Counted from the first letter of the stretch, positions 25,428-34,578 are shown. The stretch: DNA of 64,000 nucleotides from SB11 sp035906255 (GCA_035906255.1 JAMIFM010000011.1:62001-126000); one strand, 5' to 3'. The notes: generated by a model from the sequence alone, not told the origin. Made by a program: numbers and translations.

Positions 25428-26417
25428 ATGCTTCGCCAAAACCCCAATTTACGTTTACAGGTAAACACCCTTGCCATTGGTGCCCTTATTATGGTGGGTA
25501 AATTTGTGGCCTACTTTCTCACCCACTCAAACACAATACTTACCGATGCCCTCGAGAGTATTGTAAATATTGCAGCAGGTATAATGGGGGTATATAGCTT
25601 GTATTTAGCCGCCAAACCCAAAGATGCCGACCATCCGTATGGGCACGGAAAAATCGAGTTTATTTCAGCTTCGGTTGAGGGGACTTTAATTGCCGCAACA
25701 GGATTGATGATGATAGTAAAATCAACCATCAACTTTTTTCAACCCAGCCAATTAACCAACCTCGATATTGGATTATATATCACCTCGGCAGCAGGATTAC
25801 TAAACTACTTATTGGGATGGCGTTTAGTATCACAAGGAGAAAAAACAAACTCGTTAACTCTTGTTGCCAGCGGAAAGCACCTAAAATCTGATGCCTACAC
25901 TACCATTGGCGTACTGGCAGGCTTAGCAATACTGTATTTTACAGGATTTAACTGGTTGGATAACGCCATTGCAATGGCAATGGGCGGGCTAATTGTTTAT
26001 ACAGGGATTGGGATTTTGCGCCGCTCAGTAGCGGGTATTATGGACGAGGCCGATACAGGGCTGCTGGTAGATGTGATTAAAATTGTGAATGATAACCGCA
26101 GACCCGCTTGGGTAGATATACATAATATGCGGATTATTAAATACGGCAGCAGCCTGCACGTTGATTGCCACATTACCCTGCCTTGGTATTTTACCATAAA
26201 AGAAGCCCATGCAGAGGTAGAGGCCGTTGATAATTTAATAAGCAAGCACTACCCGCAAGGGGTTGAGTTTTTTATTCATACCGACGGTTGTATTGAAACG
26301 TCGTGCAAAATATGCGCGGTAGCCGACTGCAAGGTGAGGCAACACCCGTTTGAAAGCAAGATAGAATGGAGCCTTGATAATGTAATGCAAAACAAAAAGC
26401 ATGGGTTAACCCCATGA
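25428..26417 (+). CDS. Cation diffusion facilitator (CDF) transporter
   Basis: This 329-residue inner-membrane protein has about six helices and the CDF hallmarks: TDALESIVN in helix 2, DADHPYGHGKIEF after it, and the second metal-site helix GKHLKSDAYTTIGVLAG. The C-terminal cytoplasmic domain (after about 205) ends in a Cys-rich stretch CIETSCKICAVADCKV. CDF proteins export divalent metals (Zn, Fe, Mn, Co) in exchange for protons; the selectivity cannot be told. The Cys-rich tail is less usual and could be a metal-sensing element. No metal regulator lies nearby. Confidence 0.93.
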   Translation: MLRQNPNLRLQVNTLAIGALIMVGKFVAYFLTHSNTILTDALESIVNIAAGIMGVYSLYLAAKPKDADHPYGHGKIEFISASVEGTLIAATGLMMIVKSTINFFQPSQLTNLDIGLYITSAAGLLNYLLGWRLVSQGEKTNSLTLVASGKHLKSDAYTTIGVLAGLAILYFTGFNWLDNAIAMAMGGLIVYTGIGILRRSVAGIMDEADTGLLVDVIKIVNDNRRPAWVDIHNMRIIKYGSSLHVDCHITLPWYFTIKEAHAEVEAVDNLISKHYPQGVEFFIHTDGCIETSCKICAVADCKVRQHPFESKIEWSLDNVMQNKKHGLTP

Positions 26418-26436
26418 GCTTATACCTCCCTGTTCT

Positions 26437-26640
26437 TCTTACCGCACCCTTTAGCAGGCACTATCCTTCGGCATTCTCAGGATGGCAGCCGCGCTTGCCC
26501 GTCGTTGGTAAAGTCCCCACAGGGGATTTAGGGGTATTGTCATGCTGAGCGATAGCGAAGCACCTTATCCCGCTTTGTGAACACAGTTGTTATAAGGTTC
26601 TTCGCTGCGCTTAGAAGGACAGAGAGGGGCGAAGTTTCTT
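26437..26640 (-). repeat. Mosaic intergenic repeat block R6
   Basis: Holds the modules accgcaccctttagcaggca, gcattctcaggatggcagc, aaagtccccacaggggattt and tgtcatgctgagcgatag, in the orientation opposite to R2, R4 and R7. The remaining 26641-26792 is AT-rich with nothing recognised. Confidence 0.8.
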
Positions 26641-26792
26641 TTAGTGGAATTAAGAATATGTTTGCAGATGATTACAAGAGTTTATGGATAAAAAATCGTA
26701 ACTTTATATAGTTAATCGCATGGATATAAATAAAATATCTTGCATACAATAACAAGGGACGGTAATTACGTTATACCATAAAAGAACTCCTT

Positions 26793-27620
26793 TTGATAAT
26801 CCGTGTATTACTTGCTGTTTTTATACTAACACCACAACTAATTGGGGCGCAGGTAAATTTAGTGCCTAACGGTGATTTTGAAACCAATACTACAAAGAGC
26901 TTTCCGTGCAGTTGGTTGGTTGATGACGGTAATATTAACGATTATTTGTACGATTGGTTTACACCCATTGCTACTACTACAGATGTGATGAGCAACTATG
27001 CCGATAGTGATTGCTGGGCACGCACTCCTAATACGGGTGAAGGTTTTATGTTGCCGCATTCGGGCAGTGTGATGGTTGGTTTTATTAATTACTCGCCTGA
27101 TGGCGGCTGCCAGCCCAATGAGTGGCATGAATACTTGAGTGTGGAACTGACACAGGCACTAACCCCGGGTAATATGTATTGCTTGGAGTTTTATGTGGCC
27201 TTGGGGGCAAACAGCCTGTATGCCACCAATAATATTGGGGCATTATTTACCGTAAACAGCCCTGAAAATAACAGTTGTACGCCCATTTTTAAGAAACCAC
27301 AGGTAAATGTATCACAAGTGGTTAAAAATACAAACCAATGGTTGCGTATAGAGTTGGGCTTTTTGGCCGATTCGGCATACAGGTATTTAACACTCGGTAA
27401 TTTTTACAGTCATGCTGAAACAATTATTGAGGAAATGAAAGAGAAACCTGCATTAACACCCGAAGGGACTCCTGTGATAACGGATGAGGATGTTGTTGTT
27501 GAATATGAAGAAGAGGAAAGCACAGGAGTTAGTCACCTTGCATACTATTTTATTGACGATGTGAGATTATACCTATGCCCATCGGCAAAAATTACTCCTG
27601 CAAAATCATTAGGAAACTAA
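26793..27620 (+). CDS. Secreted protein with CBM-like domain, function unknown
   Basis: TTG at 26793 is the only possible start: the frame is open from 26766 with no ATG. The 275 residues begin with a signal peptide (IIRVLLAVFILTPQLIGAQ), then LVPNGDFETN, the opening of a jelly-roll or carbohydrate-binding-like domain also found in other secreted proteins in this window (MNGGFESGSN in the metalloprotease). An acidic, low-complexity segment (DEDVVVEYEEEES) precedes the end. There is no T9SS sorting domain, so it may leave the cell by other means or stay in the periplasm. The gene is alone between two repeat blocks, convergent with the TIGR04222-like gene. Confidence 0.68.
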   Translation: MIIRVLLAVFILTPQLIGAQVNLVPNGDFETNTTKSFPCSWLVDDGNINDYLYDWFTPIATTTDVMSNYADSDCWARTPNTGEGFMLPHSGSVMVGFINYSPDGGCQPNEWHEYLSVELTQALTPGNMYCLEFYVALGANSLYATNNIGALFTVNSPENNSCTPIFKKPQVNVSQVVKNTNQWLRIELGFLADSAYRYLTLGNFYSHAETIIEEMKEKPALTPEGTPVITDEDVVVEYEEEESTGVSHLAYYFIDDVRLYLCPSAKITPAKSLGN

Positions 27621-27627
27621 CTACGGG

Positions 27628-28377
27628 TTAATCACCCCCTCCGCATCCTGAGCATCCGCTACAACCCGAATCGCCGTCTCCCGAACTGCCTGATGAGCCT
27701 GAATCGCTGCCAAAAGCGGCATCAAACCCACCTGTTGACCCACTGTCAAAATACCCGAAGTCCGTTCCGTAATAGGCTCCGCCGCCCGTTATTACCCCTG
27801 CGGCTTCGTTGCGTTTCAATTCATCATCAAATACCGTTAAATACTCACTGCTAAAATTAGGCAACAGTATAATGTTATTACCTAATAGTGCTCTAATTTC
27901 ACCATCCTGCTTGTTTAGTTTATACTTTTCGTCTGCGTTTTTAATAACTGTATTAAGTTCAGTTGCAACATCAACTCCGGCAGGGGTATATGTATAGCCG
28001 CCTATTAAGACACGTTGCAACCAAGTGCGGTAAAAAAGACCACCTATATGAGGGGTTTGGGCTATTTGTCGCTTAAACCGTTTGGTGAGGGGCCTTATTA
28101 TGGTAATGTAATTTTTTAGTGAGGCTTGCAATCCCTCATTAAATCTAAAAGAGTTTAAAAAACTTTCTTCGTATGCAGATGCTTTGTAGTTATTGTAATT
28201 AGGCCCTGAGCTTACATACGGGTATTTTGCATTGTTTTTCTCAACCTCCACAATAGTAAGCACGCCTTTAAGCAGTAAATCCATAAAGGTGTACCGTATA
28301 AATAATTTATGGGTGGTATTGCCTTTACTTATAATAAAACTGGTTTCAGCCGGTGTAAGTGATTTTAATAACTCCAT
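27628..28377 (-). CDS. TIGR04222-like protein with Gly/Ser/Cys-rich tail
   Basis: The 249 residues open with ELLKSLTPAETSFIISKGNTTHKLFIRYTFMDLLLKGVLTI, which resembles the cytoplasmic core of TIGR04222 proteins. The tail from about residue 205 is Gly/Ser/Asp-rich and ends CSGCSGCGGGD. Classical TIGR04222 proteins also carry membrane helices and a Gly/Cys-rich end; helices are not evident here, so this is a shortened relative. The function of the family is unknown. It is separated by four bases from the preceding GRDP-like gene and is almost surely cotranscribed. Confidence in the family is moderate, in the pairing high. Confidence 0.62.
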   Translation of the reverse strand: MELLKSLTPAETSFIISKGNTTHKLFIRYTFMDLLLKGVLTIVEVEKNNAKYPYVSSGPNYNNYKASAYEESFLNSFRFNEGLQASLKNYITIIRPLTKRFKRQIAQTPHIGGLFYRTWLQRVLIGGYTYTPAGVDVATELNTVIKNADEKYKLNKQDGEIRALLGNNIILLPNFSSEYLTVFDDELKRNEAAGVITGGGAYYGTDFGYFDSGSTGGFDAAFGSDSGSSGSSGDGDSGCSGCSGCGGGD

Positions 28378-28381
28378 ACAT

Positions 28382-28864
28382 TTAGTTAGGTTTTCGTATC
28401 AGCCAAAACCTGTGCCTGTTTACACGGGTAAAATTAGTTTCTTTAAATCGGATTTTTGCAGCAGGCCAAAGGTGTGTAGGCGGTGTTTTTCCAAAATGTT
28501 TTTCATACTCAGCAAACGTTAGGGCATACCAATCAGTAAACTTTTCGCCTTCCGCTATTCCGCCCTCGGTAGGAGTATGGTGTATAATTTGCTGCAATAT
28601 TTTAGGGCAAAATACATCCCAATACTCACGGGTATATAATAAGTGTAAATGCCATACTTGGTCTATCTCGTCGCTTGGTGTGAGTGGTTTATTACTTACA
28701 CACAGCAAAAACATAAACTTTTTATATTCGTGTATAGCTTCGAGGGCAAAAGCCAAATCCCAATTGTTTTCTCTTGCCAGCCTTGCACTAAACGGAAACG
28801 CAGCAGCAGGGTTATCAGGGTCATAATCCAGCAAGCGTTGCCACAAAGGGTTCTCTGTTATCAT
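28382..28864 (-). CDS. GRDP-like (glycine-rich domain-like) protein
   Basis: Using the ATG at 28864 (MITENPLWQRLLDYDPD) the protein has 160 residues. The block FPFSARLARENNWDLAFALEAIHEYKKFMFLL followed by PSDEIDQVWHLHLLYTREYW matches the GRDP-like domain (pfam07173), named for plant glycine-rich domain proteins, whose bacterial members have no known function. The two His of VWHLHLLYT and the DxxW could be a metal or substrate site; this is only a guess. It precedes the TIGR04222-like gene by four bases and the stop at 28382 leaves no room for another gene. The pair is discussed among the findings. Confidence 0.78.
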   Translation of the reverse strand: MITENPLWQRLLDYDPDNPAAAFPFSARLARENNWDLAFALEAIHEYKKFMFLLCVSNKPLTPSDEIDQVWHLHLLYTREYWDVFCPKILQQIIHHTPTEGGIAEGEKFTDWYALTFAEYEKHFGKTPPTHLWPAAKIRFKETNFTRVNRHRFWLIRKPN

Positions 28865-28927
28865 TTTATTGAGATTATAATACAATTTTAGAGTTTATTA
28901 TTTAGAGTTTAGTTACCTGTACCGCTC

Positions 28928-29525
28928 CTCTGTCAGCATGACAATACCTCTAAATCCCCTGTGGGGACTTGCTCTTCCTCGTCATTGCGAGGTCTTCCGA
29001 AGCAATCCGTTGGCATAAACACTAAAATCTAAATACTAAAAAACTGTTGACCATTGACGGTCGACTGCTGACCTGCGAGCAGATTGCCACGTCAGCCGAA
29101 GACGGCCTCCTCGCAATGACGATAGTTGAGCGAGTGCGGCAGACAACATTTAACTCACCCAAAACATCCCAACCTTGCTTGATAACCCAACACTTCCCCT
29201 CTCTTTGTAAGAGAGGGGCGAATGTCAGAAAGTCGACCAAAACAAAAATCAGGGGTGAGTCAAACAGCCTCCCTAAATTCTACTTCGACAAGCTCTGTTC
29301 AAGCCCTAAAGGGAACTTCAACAACGACGTACCAGTACGGCTGCCATCCTGAGAATGCCGAAGGGTGCGGCTGTTTCCCTCCTTGGGTGGTTAGTGGGCT
29401 GGTAAGGAGGGACTAAGGGAGGTGCCAAACGGATTGCTTCAAAACCCAAAAGCGGTTTTTCGCAATGACGATAGTTGAGCAAGTGCAACAGCCATCTTGA
29501 GCCTGCCGAAGGGTGCGGTTGCCCT
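28928..29525 (+). repeat. Mosaic intergenic repeat block R7
   Basis: Includes the cctaaatcccctgtggg module, a tgcgaggtcttccgaagcaa module, the accattgacggtcgactg stretch, the ccctctctttgtaagagag hairpin, the caagctctgttcaagcc module, the ccctccttgggtggttagtg module and the cggattgcttcaaaaccc module. The order is close to R4, with the cgaagcaatccg piece first. Confidence 0.85.
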
Positions 29526-29531
29526 AAAAAA

Positions 29532-29560
29532 CAAAACCCGCCTTTACGGGGCGGGTTTTG
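29532..29560. terminator. Terminator-like hairpin
   Basis: caaaacccgcc (29532-29542) and ggcgggttttg (29550-29560) form an 11-bp stem with a 7-base loop. It lies between R7 and the end of the heme oxygenase gene. Confidence 0.75.
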
Positions 29561-29605
29561 CGGGTAGTTTAAAAATTACACACAGCCTGTGTGCAAGGTT
29601 TTATA

Positions 29606-30202
29606 TTAGTTTGCCAATCCGCGAGATTGGATAAACATTTGTGTCATAGCATCAAAAGTAGCAGCGGCACCGGCTACCATTTTATCTTCGGCAGCGGCAT
29701 CAGTAGCTACGTTTAGCAATACTTGCTGAAATGACTTCCAACGTGGGCCTACCATATCGCCGTAGCAACCGTAAAAATTAAACTCGTTTCCGGTAGCTGC
29801 CGCAATAGTTTCGTTTTTGGCAAGCTGGCGGGCAATTACGCTACCGCCAAGTGTGCTGCCCTCAAGCACATAATAAGTACCCATAGCCGCATGAAAATCA
29901 GCTAAATCAAGGCTAATATCATTGGTTGGATAATCAGCAGGGTTTAAACCCAATACCTCAAGGTCTTTTGCAAGAGCAGCCGTTTTTTTGCGACTGTCAA
30001 ACTCAAGCCCGTCAAGGTTTTTCACTTGTGGATTTTGCTCCAAAGTTTCCTCAACCAACTTGTGGATGCGGTAGTTGTTAATTACCAATAATTTGTATTC
30101 ATCAAGGGTAAGCTGACCGCTCATTATTTTGTTAGAGAAGCCCACTTCTTCAATCCTGTCGTGGTGCGGACGTGTTTCTGTTTTTAGCCTTTCGAGTATC
30201 AT
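29606..30202 (-). CDS. Biliverdin-producing heme oxygenase
   Basis: The 198 residues belong to the heme oxygenase family, which cleaves heme to biliverdin, CO and Fe(II) for iron recycling or chromophore supply. The proximal ligand is His13 or His14 in ETRPHHDRIEEVGF, the distal-side helix is GSTLGGSVIARQL, and the C-terminal part ends AAGAATFDAMTQMF. The GSTLGGS phrase resembles the enzymes that supply biliverdin to bacteriophytochromes, but no phytochrome gene is nearby. Start is ATG at 30202. The upstream region holds repeated TGACA boxes that could control it. It is a single gene. Confidence 0.9.
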   Translation of the reverse strand: MILERLKTETRPHHDRIEEVGFSNKIMSGQLTLDEYKLLVINNYRIHKLVEETLEQNPQVKNLDGLEFDSRKKTAALAKDLEVLGLNPADYPTNDISLDLADFHAAMGTYYVLEGSTLGGSVIARQLAKNETIAAATGNEFNFYGCYGDMVGPRWKSFQQVLLNVATDAAAEDKMVAGAAATFDAMTQMFIQSRGLAN

Positions 30203-30247
30203 TATTTATTTAGAATGATTTTAAACAATGCAAGTATACATACTTTA

Positions 30248-30376
30248 TGACAAAAAACTGACAATATCTTAAAAAATGACATTTTTCTTTATCGAATATG
30301 ACACTTCAAGAGCTTTGCAGTTTCTTTGTTGCGCTGTTTTTTGGTTGCAAACGGGCTAATTGACATTTTTATGACA
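30248..30376. promoter_or_regulatory. Cluster of six TGACA boxes upstream of heme oxygenase
   Basis: TGACA occurs on the plus strand at 30248, 30259, 30277, 30299, 30361 and 30372, twice as TGACATTTTT and three times as ATGACA. They lie in the promoter region shared by heme oxygenase and the DUF6498 gene and look like binding sites of one regulator. No binding protein is identified. Confidence 0.35.
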
Positions 30377-30444
30377 AAGTGGATTTTCTGCTTGTTTACC
30401 TATCCCCTGCTTTCTTGAATTAAGTTTTGTGCTACTTTTACATT

Positions 30445-31098
30445 ATGGAAACCAGTAAGCCTGCATTTAAAATTCAAAAAACACTTGCCGACCCTGTGTT
30501 TACCTCGCTGCTATTATCAAATGTGTTGCTGCTTGCCTTGTATTATACGGATAACACAAAGGCGTCAACCATTATCATCACTTATTATTTGCAAAGTGTG
30601 CTGATTGGCTTTTTTCATGTGATACGGATGGCTTCGCTAAAGAGTTTCGACCCTTCGAACTTTAGGGTAAACGGCAGGCCATTGCAAAACACCCGAAAGG
30701 CTAAGTGGGGCAGTGTTGCGTTTTTTACCCTTCATTTCGGGTTGTTTCACTTTGTGTATTTTATTTTTTTGGTTACGATGATGGATGAAATACCCGGACG
30801 GGTTGATTTTTTGTTGTTGCTGGGCACGCTGGTGGCTATTGTTATCGGCTTGATTGTGGAAACAAGGGACGCTATTGTGTACGACCGTGCTAAGCCGCCG
30901 TTAATGGCCAATTTATTTTTTTATCCCTATTTGCGGGTAGTACCCATGCACATTTTTATTGTGCTGGGGTTTACCAATTTTAAGATTGAGACGTTTTTTT
31001 ATTTTTTGCTTCTAAAAACTGCTACGGATATTGCGGGCTATTTTATCTTTTCACGAAAACTGAAACAAGCACAAAGCCCTTTAGGGCAGGGTTTCTGA
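30445..31098 (+). CDS. DUF6498-containing membrane protein
   Basis: The ATG at 30445 (METSKPAFKIQKTLADPV) gives 217 residues with about five hydrophobic helices (for example SLLLSNVLLLALYYT, TIIITYYLQSVLIGFFHV and FFTLHFGLFHFVYFIFLVT). The WGSVAFFTLHFGLFHFVYF region is typical of DUF6498. It is an inner-membrane protein of unknown function. It is divergent from heme oxygenase with a 242-base gap containing TGACA boxes, and its end lies six bases from the convergent DUF3109 gene. Confidence 0.78.
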   Translation: METSKPAFKIQKTLADPVFTSLLLSNVLLLALYYTDNTKASTIIITYYLQSVLIGFFHVIRMASLKSFDPSNFRVNGRPLQNTRKAKWGSVAFFTLHFGLFHFVYFIFLVTMMDEIPGRVDFLLLLGTLVAIVIGLIVETRDAIVYDRAKPPLMANLFFYPYLRVVPMHIFIVLGFTNFKIETFFYFLLLKTATDIAGYFIFSRKLKQAQSPLGQGF

Positions 31099-31103
31099 TT
31101 ATT

Positions 31104-31670
31104 TTAGTCACGGTTGGGGGCTTGTGTTTCCAACTCGGCATACCACTCTTGCCCAAATTTGCGTATCAGCGCATCTTTCACAAAACGGTACACAGGCATT
31201 TTAAGTTCTTCTCCCAATGAGCATGCCGCATGGCAAATATCCCACTGGCTATAATTAACGGCTTTGTAGTGCTTGTATTTTTGCACCCTAACGGGGTATA
31301 AATGGCACGATACGGGTTTTTTATATTCAATATCACCCGCTTTATGTGCCAGTTCAATAGCACATTGCGTTGTGCCTGTATGGTCATACACTACAAAATT
31401 ACATTCGCCTGTTGGTTGGCAGGTAGTAACCGCCTCACCGTCCTCATCAATCTCATAAAAACCGTTTTCATCCAGTGCTTTTATGTATTCAGGAGTCATG
31501 TATGGTTTCACCGCTTCCAAGTTCTTTTCAATCTGCTCAATATCGTCTGCATCCAGCGGTGCGCCTCTGTCTCCCTCAACACAGCAAGCCCCTTTACACT
31601 TTTCGAGGTGGCAGGTAAAATTAGTGTCAAAAAGTTGTTCAGAAATTATAGTGTCTTGTATAATAATCAT
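31104..31670 (-). CDS. DUF3109 family Cys-rich protein
   Basis: The 188 residues match DUF3109 (TNFTCHLEKCKGACCVEGDRGAPL...). Seven or more Cys lie in short clusters: CHLEKCKGACC near the start, CQPTGEC, CAIEL, SCHLYP and DICHAACS. This layout resembles metal- or iron-sulfur-binding YkgJ/DUF3109 proteins, which are thought to bind zinc or iron, but direct evidence is lacking. The protein would be cytoplasmic. Its promoter region lies between it and the 902-residue T9SS protein gene on the plus strand. Confidence 0.88.
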   Translation of the reverse strand: MIIIQDTIISEQLFDTNFTCHLEKCKGACCVEGDRGAPLDADDIEQIEKNLEAVKPYMTPEYIKALDENGFYEIDEDGEAVTTCQPTGECNFVVYDHTGTTQCAIELAHKAGDIEYKKPVSCHLYPVRVQKYKHYKAVNYSQWDICHAACSLGEELKMPVYRFVKDALIRKFGQEWYAELETQAPNRD

Positions 31671-31689
31671 TTAAGTGGGTGATTGAACT

Positions 31690-31721
31690 TTTGCATAACG
31701 AATTCTTAACATATAATTTTG
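31690..31721 (+). promoter_or_regulatory. Full Bacteroidota promoter for the 902-aa T9SS protein
   Basis: TTTG at 31690-31693, then 20 bases, then TAATTTTG at 31714-31721. This matches the -33/-7 consensus TTTG-N19/20-TAnnTTTG. The ATG at 31745 leaves a leader of about 18 bases. Confidence 0.75.
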
Positions 31722-31744
31722 ACCTTTGAACCAAATTTAAAGTT

Positions 31745-34453
31745 ATGAAGAGAATTTTAACGCTATTATGCCTCTTTGTGTTTGCAAAGGTAGGCTTTTC
31801 GCAAATTGTTATCTCAGGAGTTATGGGTAACCCTGCGGGAACAGACTCTATGTACGAGTATGTTCAGCTTGTTGCAACACAAAACATCAATTTTTCTACA
31901 GACCCCCACACGGTTGTTTTTCTTAACAACGGAACAGCCACTAAAAAAGGATGGGTAAACGGTTTAACCATTTCATACGGCTTTCACCTGAATAGTGGTA
32001 CTGTTAACAAAGGTGATGTTTTTTACGTGGGCGGTTCGGGTAAAAAAATAAACGGAGGCAGTAGCTTGGATATTAGCGGCCAAACTTGGATAAAAACCCT
32101 TACACCACATACTACTGCTGGTGATGGTTTTGGTAGTGCTAATACCAACGGCTCAGGTATTTTTGGTAACGGTGGCGCAAATGCCGACGGTGTGGGTGTG
32201 TTTGTGGGTGCATTGACTGCAAACGATTCTACTGCTGTACCTATTGATGCGATATTTATGGGTTCGGGTATAGGTACTGCTAAACCTGCAACAGCAGGTG
32301 CGGGCTACACTGTTCCTACCAATGATAAGTACAGCAATTCACAAGGTTTGTTTGGTGAAGGTACTAATACTTTTATAGCTTCTGATATTAACTTGGCCGG
32401 TACTTATGTGCGTTTGTCAGGAACTTTTGATGCTACAAATGATATATGGACGACCAGCCGTACTGCAACCAACTACGTTTATACTTCAGGTATTACATTA
32501 GATAGTATTGCATCACAAATTACAGTAACTTCAACAGACCCTACAATTGTTGTAAATACCGCAGGTTTTACTAACGATTTTGGTTTAACATATCCTAACA
32601 ACCCTTCATCGGCCTCTAACTTTGTGTTTGAAGGCAGCAACCTTACCGATTCATTGGAGATTATTATTAACCCTCCTTTCGAAATCCGTGTTGGTAGCAA
32701 TGCGTTTGCAAGCGGTAGCATTAAAGTAGGTCATTCATCAGGTACTATTGTTACTACTGTGTTGGATGTTCGTTTCAATCCTACCTCAACAGGTGTGTTC
32801 GAAGATTCAATCGTGTTTAGCAGCCCCGGTGCTACTGATAAAAAGGTATATGTAAAAGGTACTTCTTCAAACAACCCTGAGCTTAGCTTCAAAGTAACTT
32901 CATTTAACGTTGATGAAGCGGTAGGTAGCATCAATCTTCAAATTAATATTGCCAATGCTAACAGTACCGCTACTACTTGCAGCCTTTCAGTTGTAGGTGG
33001 TTCGGCCACTTCCGGTTCTGATTTCACTTTCACATCACCACAGGTGATTAACTTTCCTGCTAATTCATCGGATAGCATTGTTGTAAACATTCCTATTTTT
33101 GATGATAATATCTCTGAGGGTACTGAAACTATTTGGTTTGCGCTAAGCAATGCTACAAACGGTGCTGTGTTTGGTGCTAATGATAGTGCTTTGGTTACTA
33201 TTACTGATAATGATTACCGCAAGGTGAACATTGCTGATATAAGGGGAGTGAATGCTAACGGTGTTTCTGATTCTTTGAATAAGTTGTACGAAATCACAGG
33301 TGTTGTTTACGGACACAACCTAAGGACTGCGGGTTTCCAATTTACTTTGCGCGACCAAACTGCGGGCATCGGTATTTTTAGCCCTGCGGATGCGTTTAGT
33401 TATACTGTGGCTCAAGGAGACAGTTTAACAATACGCGGAAGGTTGTCTCAATTTAACGGTTTGGCTCAGCTTGATTTCTTGGATACCATCATTTTCCACC
33501 AATCAAACCAACCATTAAGAACTCCTTTCTTGATTACTTCATTGAATGAAAACGGTGAATCAGAGCTTGTTCGCATGAACAACGTTACTGCTAAAACAGG
33601 TAACTGGATTTCGGGCAACCAATATGTTTATTATAACGGCGGTGCCGATTCTATTATGGTTCGTTTGGTGCCAAACACACATAAACTTATCGGTAAGCCA
33701 AAACCAACAAAAACATTCAGTATTATTGGTATCGGCGGTCAATTTGATGCTTCATCACCTTATACCACAGGTTACCAATTGTTCCCTCGCGACAGTAACG
33801 ATATTATCATTCCTGCTGATTCACTATCAGGCTTTAACTTGCTTACTCCTGCAAACAACAGTACAGTAACAATACAAGGAGCATCAACCCAAACGTTGGA
33901 TGCAACTTGGGAGCCTCCTGTGCCTGCACAAGGTTTAAACCCTGCTACTTATACTTTTATGTTGGATGTTCCTACAGGCGACTTTACTGCTCCTTTGGCC
34001 AGCTTCCCATCAAACGTAGGCGGTAGTGCCCCTGCCCTATCACTTCCTTACTTCCAAGTTGTAGCCCTTATGAACGCGCAAGGCCTGCAAGTGGGTCAGT
34101 CTATTTCACTAAAATGGACTGTAAAAGCAACTACAGGTGGTTACAGCAAGTTTGCCAACCAACCTTTTAACATTACTTTGGTAAGGGAGCGTATGAACAG
34201 CGTTGGCAATACTGCTGCCAATCCATTGGCTGTGTATCCAAACCCTGCTAATACTGATGTTTTGGTTGAAATGCCGGAAACCATCAACACGGTGTATGTA
34301 AGCACTATTGAAGGTAAACAAGTAATTGCGCTTAACAACGTTAATACTTTCTCAACAGGTGTTGATGTGAGCATGCTTGAAACAGGTATTTATATGTTGA
34401 CTGTTGAAACTGCCTCAGGTATTTATACCCAACGTTTGGCTATACAACGCTAA
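31745..34453 (+). CDS. Secreted multi-domain protein (Calx-beta-like, T9SS type A)
   Basis: The 902 residues start with a signal peptide (MKRILTLLCLFVFAKVGFSQ). An N-terminal domain (GVMGNPAGTDSMYEYVQLV) looks like a lamin-tail-like module, several Ig-like repeats follow, and a Calx-beta-like stretch (SFNVDEAVGSINLQINIA ... SEGTETIWFALSNAT) lies around 385-490. Next comes an OB-fold-like part (GVVYGHNLRTAGFQFTLRDQTAGIGIF), found in DUF5689-type proteins. The last 80 residues (VYPNPANTDVLVEMPETIN ... LETGIYMLTVETASG) are a type A T9SS sorting domain, so it is a surface or extracellular protein. No enzyme motif is seen; adhesion or matrix binding is only a guess. Confidence 0.82.
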   Translation: MKRILTLLCLFVFAKVGFSQIVISGVMGNPAGTDSMYEYVQLVATQNINFSTDPHTVVFLNNGTATKKGWVNGLTISYGFHLNSGTVNKGDVFYVGGSGKKINGGSSLDISGQTWIKTLTPHTTAGDGFGSANTNGSGIFGNGGANADGVGVFVGALTANDSTAVPIDAIFMGSGIGTAKPATAGAGYTVPTNDKYSNSQGLFGEGTNTFIASDINLAGTYVRLSGTFDATNDIWTTSRTATNYVYTSGITLDSIASQITVTSTDPTIVVNTAGFTNDFGLTYPNNPSSASNFVFEGSNLTDSLEIIINPPFEIRVGSNAFASGSIKVGHSSGTIVTTVLDVRFNPTSTGVFEDSIVFSSPGATDKKVYVKGTSSNNPELSFKVTSFNVDEAVGSINLQINIANANSTATTCSLSVVGGSATSGSDFTFTSPQVINFPANSSDSIVVNIPIFDDNISEGTETIWFALSNATNGAVFGANDSALVTITDNDYRKVNIADIRGVNANGVSDSLNKLYEITGVVYGHNLRTAGFQFTLRDQTAGIGIFSPADAFSYTVAQGDSLTIRGRLSQFNGLAQLDFLDTIIFHQSNQPLRTPFLITSLNENGESELVRMNNVTAKTGNWISGNQYVYYNGGADSIMVRLVPNTHKLIGKPKPTKTFSIIGIGGQFDASSPYTTGYQLFPRDSNDIIIPADSLSGFNLLTPANNSTVTIQGASTQTLDATWEPPVPAQGLNPATYTFMLDVPTGDFTAPLASFPSNVGGSAPALSLPYFQVVALMNAQGLQVGQSISLKWTVKATTGGYSKFANQPFNITLVRERMNSVGNTAANPLAVYPNPANTDVLVEMPETINTVYVSTIEGKQVIALNNVNTFSTGVDVSMLETGIYMLTVETASGIYTQRLAIQR

Positions 34454-34492
34454 AAGTCAATCATAACAATCTTTTTAGCACATTATTTTAAG

Positions 34493-34520
34493 AAGCCCCG
34501 CACCCTGCGGGGCTTTTTTT
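34493..34520 (+). terminator. Intrinsic terminator
   Basis: aagccccgca and tgcggggctt form a 10-bp stem with a 3-base loop followed by a run of T. It ends the 902-aa T9SS gene. Confidence 0.9.
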
Positions 34521-34578
34521 ATTGTATCAACACATATTTTTATTGCATACGAAACTTTTTATTGTGAACTTTGTATTA

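Noticed and set aside
27668..27690. A TCGGGAGACGG match on the minus strand, like the RNA hairpin core
   Set aside because: It lies inside the Gly/Ser-rich coding tail of the TIGR04222-like protein and is best explained by codons; no terminator follows.
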